Shown: positions 1 through 8,885, counted from the stretch's first letter. The stretch: DNA of 64,000 bases from Cordylochernes scorpioides (GCA_030710605.1 CP092865.1:27034947-27098946); one strand, 5' to 3'. Made by a program: numbers and translations. The notes: generated by a model from the sequence alone, not told the origin.

Positions 1-5
1 TAAAC

Positions 6-545
6 TTAACTAATTCCTATTTGAGTGATTTTGTTGAGGATAGGACGATGATAGGAGAAATATGAAATGAAAGGAAGTGTTTCTGCTGTAATGTGTCTTG
101 CGAAAGTCAAGTCGATAGTTGTTCCTTTTAACGTAGTTGACTTAGAAACGTTTGATACGCAATCAAGATTATACGTATTTTTCATGAAATTAAGAAACGA
201 GTTGTCAGGCTTTACGTTTTTGTTAAAATCACCACACAGAAGAATCGGTATACTAGAATAAACTTGCACGAACGGTGGCACGTACTGGCTGTTGTGAATG
301 TACGGACCGAGTCCTTGCCATAGTAACATTCCAATATCCTGCATACTAGCTCCTGGATGAATATATACAGCACCGAGTATAAACTTGAAGCTAGTATTAG
401 CGGCGAAGCAAGTAACTTCAGTCATGCACATGTCACCCTTGGTTTTAATGACACGAGTTACGTCTGTAATCGCAACTTGGAACACTTCCGCCGTAGATGT
501 CGATGATAATTTACGATAGATCGCCACTCCACCAGCCGCGTTGGT
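6..545 (-). pseudogene. Endonuclease/exonuclease/phosphatase domain, C-terminal fragment of a transposable element protein
   Basis: An open frame of about 178 residues ends in a stop at 6-8. It reads from GGVAIYRK near its start through LCGDFN (the GDFN motif), then STTLKGTTIDLTF and finally SYHRPI, the ordered active-site blocks of the EEP (AP-endonuclease-like) fold. The first half of the domain is missing: upstream the frame meets a stop near 555 with no clear start or splice acceptor. In arthropods this form of the domain, with an SYHRPI ending, is found fused behind PIF1/Helitron-type helicases (Helentrons). A non-LTR endonuclease is less likely because no reverse transcriptase follows. 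It is probably a decayed mobile-element fragment; an exon of a domesticated helicase-endonuclease gene is possible. Confidence 0.6.
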
Positions 546-549
546 ATTT

Positions 550-813
550 GAAAATCAAAACACTTATTCAGATCGAAGGTTCAAATTTTTGCTAAATAAA
601 TTTGAAATTAAATAAAATTTGTAATTGTAAATGATGAAGTTGAAAATTAAAACATTTACTTAAATTAGATGTTAAAATTCTTGCTCAACACAGTTTAAAT
701 AAAGTTTTCTTATATCTGCCACTTTTCTTAATATTTGTAATTTTAAAGAATCAATTCGAAAATCAAAACATTTATTCAGATCGAAGGTTCAAATTTTTGC
801 TAAATAAATTTGA
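550..813. repeat. Direct duplication, about 56 bp, 208 bp apart
   Basis: The AT-rich segment at 550-605 recurs almost unchanged at 758-813. Both copies contain ATTCAGATCGAAGGTTC followed by a TTTTTGCTAAATAAATTTG tract. The sequence in between is unique AT-rich DNA. Confidence 0.75.
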
Positions 814-1080
814 AACTATTTAAAATTTGTAAAATAATAATTAATTAATTAATTAATTTTAAACTAATAATTTACTTAACACTATCAACATTTATCAATA
901 GTATGACATAACCTATAAACTCAGTTTCTCAACTTTTATGTCAATCTAACAATTAATCAATCAATCATAGTTTACGATAATGAAATATCAGTGTACAATT
1001 ATTTACCTTTATTGTTGTAGTTGTTGTAAATGACGAATCTAAGCACTCCACATTTTCACTACAGACACAGCTGACGATAC

Positions 1081-1310
1081 TTTAACCACACGTGTGAACT
1101 TGTATTATGACGCTTTCTTGTTTTTCCAACGCCAAGGACGTTCGAGAAAGACAAAGACAGAGACAAGCATGCGCCGATTCAATGCGCCTAATTCTCTAGC
1201 GCTGCGCGCGCAGCTGCGCGCGCAGCACTCTCGTTCGGTGACTCATCGTAACGTTACCGGGCGTTACACTTTTTCATAAGTGACTCCCAGCCGCAACCTA
1301 ATTTAAGACG
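1081..1310. other. CpG-rich island with a 26-bp perfect palindrome
   Basis: This block is much richer in GC and CpG than its surroundings. At 1201-1226 the alternating GC stretch is its own reverse complement (it starts GCTGCGCGCG and ends CGCGCGCAGC). No coding motif is recognisable. It may be a promoter-like island or the GC-rich core of an old transposon. Confidence 0.5.
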
Positions 1311-2510
1311 TTGTCACGTCAAAAACAAACCAAAACAAGTTCAAAACTGAGAGACTATGTATAGATTTACTATCGAAAGTGATAAAATAATAAATAAATT
1401 TTCCAGTTTTATTTAAAATCTTAGTTTTTCTGAAATTTTTATGGCGTGTGTACAGAGAGAATATTTATTTTATAGAGCCAGTTATCTCACCGATTCTCTG
1501 TGATTTTTCTCTCATCTCAATATCTCACAGAGTATTGTGTTGCTGGTTAATCCATGTATTGTGCTGAAATACGGCCATAGGTAAGCTGTTAATTCACCCA
1601 AACACAAAAAACATGATAATTATTAAAAAATATATTTTCCGAATGTCTCTGTAATTTTTTCAAAGTGTAAGTTTTATCCAAGTAATATTTGATACCGCTA
1701 TTCCTTGTTCCCCGTTATAGGTTAAATTGAGTAGTCTGTATTTTGTGGGTCCTCAAAGGTTGGTTCAAGAATAATAATTAATTAATAAAAAATGGTTTTT
1801 AAATATTTTATTAAAATTCACTAAAAAAGTGTAAAATGCTTTCAGCTACCGCCATATTGAACAATTATATCTATGAGTAAAATTTAAAGCGGCGGGGAGA
1901 GGACGATCAACATGAATTTCGAACTTAATGTGATTTAATATGATGCAAACTGATTAGCATTTTTTTTCATGTTTTACTAAATATTTTGCCTCTTCACTCA
2001 ACGATTGTTCACGGCCTTTTTTATTTTGACTCATATAAATTTTATTGCTGAAATATATATTTTTTATTTTCAGTACATTCAAAAATTCTTTTAAAATCTA
2101 TTTTAAGAATGATTTAATCATTTTTTTTTTAAATTTTAGTCGTGAGTTATAAATTGAATGCTGCCAAGATATCATCTATCTTGGAGGGGGGTCATGGCAA
2201 TGGGGGTCAACAATGGGAATGACATTCTCTTGTCCCCATCTTGTCCAACACTCACACAAAAATGCGTTGGGGTGATATTGAATATCAAGACACACGAGCT
2301 ATGTGAGGAACAATCTGTTACCTTTTCACTCAATATAAGATTATTGTACCTCACCCCTTTTATTATAAGTATGGATTATGTACGTTATTTACGTATTAGA
2401 ATATATTTATATTCTACCCCATATCTTTACTTTTCATTTATGTTTACCATATCGTTTTAGAGGTGTGTCAACAACTTGTTCTGTATTTAACGAAATATAC
2501 TTTGGGAAAA
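1311..2510. other. AT-rich DNA, nothing recognised
   Basis: Short reading frames only, none with a recognisable motif. A G-rich patch at 2180-2235 is not part of any repeat I can match elsewhere in the window. Confidence 0.4.
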
Positions 2511-2514
2511 CAAT

Positions 2515-2700
2515 GAGAGCGCCAACAGCGCGTTCGTGGATGGCTTTATTTATCAAGTAATTGGGTTGGCCAAATATCAGGGAACAAGTTAAATAAACGT
2601 TTAGTTTATTTTTCCTCCACTAGATGGCGCTCTGCCATTTAAAAAACACATGTGCTTTTGGTCAGGATATGCCTTCATTATTTTTGAAATATACTTTATA
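2515..2700 (+). repeat. Family T repeat (GATGGCGCTCTGCCAT motif)
   Basis: It shares a long block with copies at 24175-24312 and 56715-56885: a TTTATCAAG run, GGTTGGCCAAATAT, the self-complementary AAACGTTTAGTTTATTTTT stretch and the ATGGCGCTCTGCCAT motif. It belongs to a family that often occurs as inverted pairs. The family is unidentified, perhaps PLE-related 3' ends. Confidence 0.6.
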
Positions 2701-2940
2701 TTCAGAAACAAAGTAGGCCCACTACCCATATATATCCTGATACCAACACCTGACTTTTTATTATGTTTCATTATTTTAAATATTATTATTGTCAGATACT
2801 TTATAATGTAAAGAGACAAGGGTCGCCTCTCCCGTCAAAATAGACGTCTAAAACCAGACGCCATCTATTGACCGTCGCCGCAACTAGCGGCCTCGGGTCG
2901 GTGACAAAGCCACAACAACAGCTTTGGCAAACTGAAAAGC

Positions 2941-2995
2941 ATCCACTTGGAGACCATGGTTTCGGGCTAATGGCCCTCGTCAGTCTAGGGCGGAC
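2941..2995 (-). ncRNA. Hammerhead ribozyme copy in RZ-1 left arm (stem I mutated)
   Basis: Read on the minus strand it has CTGACGA, the stem II pair GGGC/GCCC around loop CATTA, GAAA, and the short stem III ACCATGGT followed by C at the cleavage site. After the cleavage site it reads TCCAAGTGGAT where the intact copies read TCTAGGTGGAC, so stem I pairing is broken at several positions. The catalytic core is intact but cleavage is doubtful. Confidence 0.7.
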
Positions 2996-3251
2996 TTTAT
3001 TCCATGAGATCCACACGGAATCTAATGGAATCTTGACAATCTTCAAAGAGGTGTTTAGCTGGCAAAGTGACTGGGCCATATCTATAGCTAGAATTAAGAT
3101 GGAAATTTTGCCGGGAGGAAATTGATCTAAAGAGACATGATTTCCATTTATATTCTAGCTATAGATATGGCCCAGTCACTTTGCCAGCTAAAAGCCTCTT
3201 CGTCAGATTGTCAAGATTCCATTAGATCCCGTGTGGATCTCATGGAATAAA

Positions 3252-3306
3252 GTCCGCCCTAGACTGACGAGGGCCATTAGCCCGAAACCATGGTCTCTAG
3301 GTGGAC
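3252..3306 (+). ncRNA. Type I hammerhead ribozyme, intact
   Basis: All parts are present in order. The stem I 5' strand is GTCC-GC-CCTAGA (3252-3263) and the core is CTGACGA (3264-3270). Stem II GGGC/GCCC closes loop CATTA (3271-3283). GAAA is at 3284-3287. Stem III is minimal (ACC/GGT or AC/GT around CATG), and the cleavage site follows C3295. The stem I 3' strand is TCTAGG-T-GGAC (3296-3306). Stem I therefore has 6 perfect inner pairs, a small GC/T internal loop and 4 outer pairs; such loops typically contact loop II and speed cleavage. A minimal stem III is typical of retrozyme and PLE hammerheads, which act best as dimers. Confidence 0.88.
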
Positions 3307-3532
3307 GCTTTTCAGTTTTCCAAAGCTGGTGCTGTGGCTTTGTCACCGACCCGAGGCCGCTAGTTGCGGCGACGGTCAATAGATAGCGTCTGGTTTTAGA
3401 CGTCTATTTTGACGGGAGAGGCGACCCTGGTCTCTATAGATCAATTTCCTCCCGGCAAAATTTCCAACTTTATAATGTGTAAAAAAAAAGAAAAAGTAAG
3501 AAAAATAGGAAAGTTTCAGGTAGTAATATAAA

Positions 3533-3660
3533 AAAGGCATATCCTGGCCGTTTTAAAGAGCATTTTGAATGTCAGAGCGCCATTTAGTTGATATTTATTC
3601 CAATAGATGGCGCTCTGCCATCTAAAATGCTCATTTAAGCGGTCAGGATATGTCTTTTTT
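3533..3660. repeat. Family T palindrome
   Basis: The arms at 3533-3583 and 3607-3660 are inverted copies: AGGCATATCCTGGCCG with AGAGCGCCAT on the left, ATGGCGCTCT with GGTCAGGATATG on the right. The spacer is TTAGTTGATATTTATTCCAATAG-like. This is the same family as 2515-2700. Confidence 0.65.
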
Positions 3661-3669
3661 CATACTTTA

Positions 3670-4157
3670 TAAAGCTTTATAAAATAAAATAAACTTTGTA
3701 AAAATTGAATACATAGGTTGAGAGATACATTTATAGGAAAGTATTTCTAAATAGGAACACATCATGTGATGGTAGTTGTAATAGAGACATATCGGGAGAA
3801 CAAGAAGGGACCATTGAATCTCTGCCAACACTCGGCCAACAGCCAAATTGATGGACTTCCAAATAATATCAGGATTTTTTAACTTTGCGATGATCGAGGG
3901 AAATCTATAGATATTAATAGAATAACCTTGTCCCTCTTATATAGCGTGGGTATATGGAATATAAGACGTTAAGTTCTCCTAACAATCCCTTCCATAAATG
4001 TCTTAAAAACCTTCTAAAGACACAAAAATAATATAAATTATTTTTATTACAATAATAAAGAAACAATTTTCTTGTAGGGAATTTTAGTATGCGCATTTAA
4101 TTTCTAAAAAAAGTAAAGTAACATACCACGTCCAAAAATATGCAAAACTCTAAGTAT
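3670..4157. other. AT-rich DNA, nothing recognised
   Basis: No repeat match or coding motif seen. Confidence 0.4.
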
Positions 4158-4162
4158 TATAT

Positions 4163-4350
4163 TGTAACAAAGTAAATATTAATTTTTATTATTTTTATTA
4201 ACAGAGTGGTCATTTTTATGATTATATTTTGCTACTCTGTAAATTTCCCTCGTGGCTTATCTTTTGTTTACCATTCATAGTTGGTCCTTCCCTGAAATAA
4301 ATTGTTGTCTTCTCCTGAAGTTTTTGTCTTCCCTAATTTTCCACGTGGCA
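4163..4350 (+). repeat. 5' LTR of the TRIM-like element
   Basis: 188 bp, TG...CA ends. The internal ACAGAGTGGTCATTT and TGCTACTCTGTAAAT segments are partly inverted copies and could fold. Confidence 0.72.
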
Positions 4351-4353
4351 TTT

Positions 4354-4371
4354 TGGTGGAGATGCCGGGGA
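4354..4371 (+). promoter_or_regulatory. Candidate primer-binding site
   Basis: TGGTGGAGATGCCGGGGA starts 3 nt after the 5' LTR. Its complement would be a tRNA 3' end reading CCCCGGCATCTCCACCA, which resembles the T arm plus acceptor end of a tRNA-Ala. The tRNA identity is inferred from general tRNA knowledge. Confidence 0.65.
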
Positions 4372-4681
4372 AGTTAGGGAAGACAAACTGAAGATCGCCG
4401 AGAAGACCTTGAAGCCATGGGTGCTGTGATCTACATTTTCGGAGACTGACTCCAGGATTCCACCGCCGTGCTAAAGCCAAGACTGCCCTCGAAGATGATG
4501 ATGTCCCTATAGACGATACGACGACAAAGCCGCTCTTCACGCCGCAAGAAAAAGGACGCAAAGGTACTAGGGACAAAGTTCCAAGACTTCGATGGAATCC
4601 TTGGAAGAAGCACGTCAGATCCATGTCAGTATCTTCAATAATTGCTAGCTGTGGGTCACAGCTCCCATAGGGAAGAAGCTA

Positions 4682-4862
4682 TGTAACAAAGTAATTTTTA
4701 ATTTTTATTATTTTTATTAACAGAGTGGTCATTTTTAAATTATATTTTGCTACTCTGTAAATTTCCCTCGTGGCTTATCTTTTGTTTACCATCCTTAGTT
4801 TGTCCTTCCCTGAAATAAATTGTTGTCCCCTCCTGAAGTTTTTGTCTTCCCTCCACGTGGCA
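4682..4862 (+). repeat. 3' LTR of the TRIM-like element
   Basis: 181 bp, same ends as the 5' copy, with small indels and substitutions between the two (for example the CTAATTTT segment before the CACGTGG end is missing). The insertion is therefore not recent. Confidence 0.72.
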
Positions 4863-4874
4863 ATATGATACATT

Positions 4875-5030
4875 AGCATGTCATCTGTTATGAGAATTTG
4901 AAACTATTATAGACGCGTACGATTCTTTTTTAAAATTTAAACAATTTTCTACTGCCCTTAATGCAATGAAAAATTAATGGGAAGGCCTGGCTCATCAGTG
5001 ATGAATCATTAGTATATTTGGAATTTTTAA
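4875..5030. repeat. Family S repeat, partial
   Basis: It contains GAAACTATTATAGACGCG, TTTCTACTGCCCTTA and GGCCTGGCTCATCAGTGATG, the hallmark blocks of the most abundant repeat in the window (full copy at 53460-53755). Confidence 0.7.
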
Positions 5031-5034
5031 GAAA

Positions 5035-5175
5035 TAGAGCGTAGTGCTCCCAGTCTTTATGACAAAGGCAGACGCATTCTACTTCACCCACTCATCCATT
5101 GATGAACTCTACTCTTCCCCGGCAGACACCATCAAAAGTCTCAAGCTTCACAAGCTTGATACCCTGATATGATTG
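5035..5175 (-). repeat. Family V repeat fragment
   Basis: This is an inverted match to copies at 44140-44520 and 52440-52805, with GTGCTCCCAGTCTTTATGAC and CAAGCTTGATACCCTGATA-type blocks. The family is probably retrotransposon-derived but not identified. Confidence 0.6.
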
Positions 5176-5468
5176 AGTGAAGATAAGAAAGAAGAAGAAA
5201 TAGAGCGGTTTTATTGTACTTTCTGTCTATGATGATTAAATCGATCAAATATTGTGTGTCAATATATAACAATATTGTAGAGACGTGGTGGTCTAAACAT
5301 GCGATGAATGGAGGATAGACTATCTGACATCGCTGGAGTGACATCTACCGTTATCTCAGCGTCACTCCCTCCGTGTCTCTCCTCAGGACTGTCTCGTCCC
5401 TCTCACCATGAAGAAAAGTATCTCTGGTAGGTTCTTTCTTTTCCACTTCTATTGGTTTCTTAGAGGAC

Positions 5469-6062
5469 TCTATAAAATAAAGGTCATCTCTCTCGTCAGA
5501 TTAGATGTCAAAACTAAACGCCATCTATTGACCGTCGCCGCAAACTAGCGGTCTCGGGTCGGTGACAAAGCCACAACACCAGCTTTGGCTAATGGCCCTC
5601 CTCAGTCCAGGTGTCACCGACCCGAAGCCGCTAGTTTGCGGCGACGGACAATAGATGGCGTCTAGTTTTGACATCTATTTAGACGGGAGATCTGACTTTT
5701 ATTTTTATTGATCAATATCCTCCCGGAAAAATTTCCATCTATATTTTGGCCATAGATTTGGCCTAGCCACTTTGCCAATTAAGCAGTTCTTTGGCAAGAT
5801 TATGAATATTCCATTGAATCTCTTGTGGATCTCACGGTATAAAGCCTGCTCTGGACTGAGGAGGGCCATTAGCCCGAAATCATGGCCTCTAGGTGGACAC
5901 GTCTCAGTTTGCCAAAGCTGGTATTGTGGCTCTGTCACCGACCTGAGGTCGCTAGTTTGAGGCGACGGTCAATAGATGACGTCTAGTTTTGACGTCTATT
6001 CTTAGGGGATTGGTGACTTGTATTTTTATAGATCAATAACCTCCCGGCAAAATTTTCATCCA
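5469..6062 (+). mobile_element. RZ-2: degenerate retrozyme-like element with head-to-tail units
   Basis: A short inverted RZ fragment (about 5480-5605) is followed on the plus strand by the last part of one unit (5606-5709), then a complete unit, then the beginning of a third. The unit boundary GATCAAT...CCTCCCGG occurs at 5710 and at 6031, giving a tandem period of about 321 bp. TAGAGGAC at 5461-5468 and 6063-6070 may be an 8-bp target-site duplication. The copy is older than RZ-1 and RZ-3 and carries many substitutions. Confidence 0.65.
5844..5898 (+). ncRNA. Decayed hammerhead ribozyme in RZ-2
   Basis: CTGAGGA (position 7 may vary), stem II GGGC/GCCC with CATTA loop and GAAA are kept. Stem III reads ATCATGGCC, so the required A15.1-U16.1 pair is lost, and stem I has mismatches. 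It is probably inactive. Confidence 0.65.
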
Positions 6063-6070
6063 TAGAGGAC

Positions 6071-6660
6071 GTTAGGGAATTGATATTCCGCATTTCAATG
6101 TTGTGGGAGGTCATCCAACCGAATTACAATGTAATCTGGTTAAGTTCGACCCTATATGCCGTTTCACCAGCTAAAATGTCTTTTTTGCCTGATTCGACCG
6201 ATCTCATAACTTCTCTATTTGGAGGTTATGAAGTCGAACCCCGAGCTCCTCCTTTTATCCAGACTTCTTTGATTCGAAAGGACACAAAAGTTGAACCCAT
6301 AGGACACTTCATAGGAACTACCACAAAATATTCTTTTGGAAGATCACCTCCTGACCACTCCCTATTAAATCAAACATTCTTCAAAGAAGCCACAAACTAC
6401 TTTGTTGGAATAGTAAGGCAAATAACAAAGCCTATTATTAATTGAACTTGGTTAGTCATCAATTAACTAGTTCCCAGGGAAATTAAATAGAGCTCCGAGT
6501 TCTATTTAAACATAAAACTTTATATGTTTTCTTGTTTTGTTAAACACGGGTTGTTCTACATTAGAGAGATTCACACAACCGTCTGATATCTGTTACATCA
6601 AGATATATGAATCTTCATACAATATATTATTGTTACATACAATATATTCTGAATATAGAG
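6071..6660. other. Unassigned DNA with a 121-codon open frame
   Basis: A plus-strand frame at 6080-6445 runs 121 codons with mixed composition (RAPPFIQTSLIRKDTKVEP in the middle). I recognise no family, signal peptide or motif, and a chance frame cannot be excluded. The rest is AT-rich. Confidence 0.25.
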
Positions 6661-6666
6661 CAATCA

Positions 6667-6910
6667 ATAGTATATGTATATTTTAAAAAATAAGGCTTAT
6701 TTTGGATTGTAATAATATTATTTATTAATCCGATATTTCGATGGACCAATCTTCCATCTTTTGCCGTCAAGCACGTAGCAGGTCGCGTGCCCCAGGTGAG
6801 CCACCAGACGTCTTCCAAGCTGGAAGATTGGTCCATCGAAATATCGGATTAATAAATAATCTTATTACAATCCAAAATAAGCCTTATTTTTTAAAATATA
6901 CATATACTAT
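6667..6910. repeat. Large palindrome, 90-bp arms
   Basis: Arms 6667-6756 and 6821-6910 are near-perfect reverse complements around a 64-bp GC-richer centre. On the plus strand the right arm reads TGGAAGATTGGTCCATCGAAATATCGG in two adjoining motifs, resembling a decayed hammerhead/PLE terminus (GAAATATCGG). It codes for nothing. Confidence 0.75.
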
Positions 6911-6929
6911 TCTCTATCCGCCAGTGTTA

Positions 6930-7440
6930 CATCAGTGGTCAGCACACAGAGCTTGGATTCCTCAATTAGGTTATTAAAAGAACAGATTGGGAAGTGGTGT
7001 GTAATTCCAAGAGTATTCTTAAATGGTAGTGTGTGTATGCCGCTCTGTATGCTGACGATGGTAATAACTATATCTTATATAAACTTATCAATATCTTATG
7101 ATATCATTTTTGTATCGTTATGCTCAATATTCATAGCGTCAATTATATTTTATATATATTTTATAAATTATTATATATGGTATCAAAATTATTCGAATAT
7201 TTATAGCTAGGTTGTGTAGTTTCAACTTTTAGAGTTTATTAAAGACATATTTCACATATATGTTTTCGTTAAATTGTAAAGCAGCATATTTTTAAATAAC
7301 AGGCGTTCTAAAATAAGGACAACTTGAATGAATTATTGTAATTGATTCTAGGAACTCCTATACAGTATCTATCCCTCCTACTGGAAAGTTGTCTCAGGAG
7401 TGAAATAGCGTTCAGCTAATGGCCAATTTCCACATTGGCC
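6930..7440. other. AT-rich DNA, nothing recognised
   Basis: A plus-strand frame at 6935-7210 is hydrophobic only because of AT-rich codons (I, Y, F, S). I do not support it as a gene. Confidence 0.4.
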
Positions 7441-7460
7441 CTCCTGATATTTACATTTTA

Positions 7461-7588
7461 AGAAAATTCGAAACTATTATAGACACGTATGATTCTTTTA
7501 AAAATTAAACAATTTCAAATTAAAGAATCATACGCGTCTATAATAGTTTCGAATTTTCATAACAGATGGCGCGCTAATGTATCATACT
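7461..7588. repeat. Family S terminal hairpin copy
   Basis: AATTCGAAACTATTATAGAC at the left is mirrored by GTCTATAATAGTTTCGAATT at the right, followed by CATAACAGATGGCGCGCTAA. The internal part of the repeat is deleted, leaving a MITE-like hairpin; compare 38745-38895 and 59500-59662. Confidence 0.75.
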
Positions 7589-7833
7589 TATATATGTTGA
7601 GTATATTGAATATGTTGATAAAATCAATAAGGTCTAAGTTTCTTGTACAATGTCATTTCTCTAGCTTCCTGACTAACATGCCCTTCAAACAGGAGCAACT
7701 CGGAGTATAACTTCTAGCTTACTCCACACGCCAGAAAAAGACTTTACCTTCACACAACGGCACACGCCAGAAAAATATAAATGATTGAAAATATGTAAAC
7801 CAGATAAATTTTAGCACACATATAAATAGATAT

Positions 7834-8187
7834 AGATGGACATTTTGCCGGGAGGATATTGATCTAAAGAGACAAAGGTCGCCTCTAAATTTCCATCTAT
7901 ATTTTAGCCATAGATTTGGCCCAGCCACTTTGCCAGCTAAACACCTCTTTGGCAGATTGTCAAGATTCCATTAGATCCCGTGTGGATCTCATGGAATAAA
8001 GTCCGCCCTAGACTGACGAGGGCCATTAGCCCGAAACCATGGTCTCTAGGTGGACGCTTTTCAGTTTGCCAAAGCTGGTGTTGTTGCTTTGTCACCGACC
8101 CGAGGCCGCTAGTTTGCGGCGACGGTCAATAGATGGCGTCTAGTTTTGACGTCTATTTTGACGGGAGAGGCGACCTTTGTCTCTTTA
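7834..8187 (+). mobile_element. RZ-3: retrozyme-like element with perfect 13-bp target-site duplication
   Basis: A 354-bp insertion flanked by TATAAATAGATAT at 7821-7833 and 8188-8200. The first 53 bp are an inverted piece covering the end of one unit and the start of the next. The remainder is a plus-strand unit ending GTCTCTTTAT. An intact hammerhead ribozyme lies at 8001-8055. The head-to-head layout is the same as RZ-1 with a much shorter inverted arm. It is non-coding and the best preserved copy in the window. Confidence 0.78.
8001..8055 (+). ncRNA. Type I hammerhead ribozyme, intact
   Basis: Identical to the 3252-3306 ribozyme: stem I GTCC-GC-CCTAGA with TCTAGG-T-GGAC, core CTGACGA (8013-8019), stem II GGGC/GCCC with CATTA, GAAA (8033-8036), minimal stem III, cleavage after C8044. 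Confidence 0.88.
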
Positions 8188-8209
8188 TATAAATAGATAT
8201 TTGATTTTC

Positions 8210-8650
8210 GGCGTGTGTAGTTAGCTATAAGATATACTCCTAGTTGCTCGTGTTGAAGGAAAGCCCGAAATTAAGAGAAATAATAGTATACAAGAAACTT
8301 AGCTCTGACTACTTTATTGAGTTTATTCAATTATATGTCAGAATAAAAACATTTATTCTATATTGAATAAGTAGAAATAAAGTTTAAAAATTAACAATAA
8401 GTTTCTATTTTATTGTGTCACAAAGCAAGTCTTCGAGAAAAAACGCTGTTCTACTGCCAAATCAAAGTTATGTATAGAAATACAGGCTGTTTGTAAATAT
8501 AAAATGTTCACCTCCACACGTGCTGGGGTGTATAGTGACCATTTGAAAACTAAACATTGAAACCTGTTTATAACATTCATTATCTTATTCATTTGTAAAC
8601 ATTGTTATATAATAAAATAATTGGCTAAAGATAATATATATTATATATAT
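8210..8650. other. AT-rich DNA, nothing recognised
   Basis: No repeat match or coding motif seen. Confidence 0.4.
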
Positions 8651-8654
8651 ATAT

Positions 8655-8720
8655 ACACACAAACATAAACCTTTATTAGGGATCAAGCCCCATACAGGAT
8701 TCTCCCAGTATAGCAATGGT
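8655..8720 (-). repeat. 3' end of a non-LTR retrotransposon family
   Basis: On the minus strand it reads GGGAGAATCCTGTATGGGGC then CCCTAATAAAGG, matching the 3' end of the non-LTR remnant at 37566-38060 and the fragment at 32268-32345. Confidence 0.5.
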
Positions 8721-8794
8721 TTTAATTGATACACATATTATATAATTTGAAAATAGAGAAATCCATAAATAAATATAAAAAAAAGACATATATT

Positions 8795-8880
8795 GGATCA
8801 AAATATCATTTATTTTACCAATATTTCAGTTGGCTGAACGCCAACATTTATCAAGGTGTTATAACATATTGATGTGTATT
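8795..8880 (-). repeat. Half of the GTTGGCGTTCAGCCAAC palindromic repeat
   Basis: It shares AATATTTCAGTTGGCTGAAC and GCCAACATTTATCAAGGT with both arms of the palindrome at 10060-10450. On the minus strand the order TTGATAAA, GTTGGC/GCCAAC hairpin, GAAA imitates a hammerhead, but the core CTGANGA is not kept. Confidence 0.6.
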
Positions 8881-8885
8881 AAATA

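Larger units (their letters stand above)
2810..3466 (+). mobile_element. RZ-1: palindromic retrozyme-like element with perfect 12-bp target-site duplication
   Basis: Two copies of one small unit lie head to head, minus-strand arm 2810-3136 and plus-strand arm about 3140-3466. The whole is flanked by ACTTTATAATGT at 2798-2809 and again at 3467-3478, so both arms entered in one event. Each arm holds a hammerhead ribozyme. The left end stops at the unit end (GTCTCTTT read on the minus strand). The right arm instead reads on past the unit end into about 36 nt of the next unit (from TAGATCAATTTCCTCCCGG), as expected if the template RNA was multimeric or circular. No protein is encoded; the frames seen in it are chance. 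Similar copies occur at 5469-6062, 7834-8187 and 54174-54311. The best analogy is an animal retrozyme; that class name is my inference. Confidence 0.75.
4163..4862 (+). mobile_element. TRIM-like miniature LTR retrotransposon
   Basis: Two similar direct repeats, 4163-4350 and 4682-4862, both begin TGTAACAAAG and end CCACGTGGCA (TG...CA). They flank a 331-bp non-coding interior. Just after the left repeat is an 18-nt primer-binding-site candidate (4354-4371), and just before the right repeat is a purine-rich AGGGAAGAAG tract (about 4669-4678). The flanking 4 bp are ATAT on both sides (4159-4162 and 4863-4866). With no gag or pol frame and a total length of 700 bp this fits a terminal-repeat retrotransposon in miniature. 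A solo LTR of the family lies at 45470-45636. The interior is relatively GC-rich and holds frames on both strands that I do not recognise. Confidence 0.72.

Noticed and set aside
2801-3125. Opposite-strand frames in the RZ palindrome that look conserved between copies
   Set aside because: The conservation is that of the non-coding repeat itself; frames differ between RZ copies and the hammerhead explains the constraint.
6935-7210. Membrane-protein-like 91-codon frame
   Set aside because: Hydrophobicity stems from AT-rich codons; no start context, motif or repeat-independent support.
8795-8880. Hammerhead in the GTTGGCGTTCAGCCAAC repeat
   Set aside because: The hairpin and GAAA are there, but the core reads TTGATAAA instead of CTGANGA, so catalytic G5-A6 spacing and G8 are lost.
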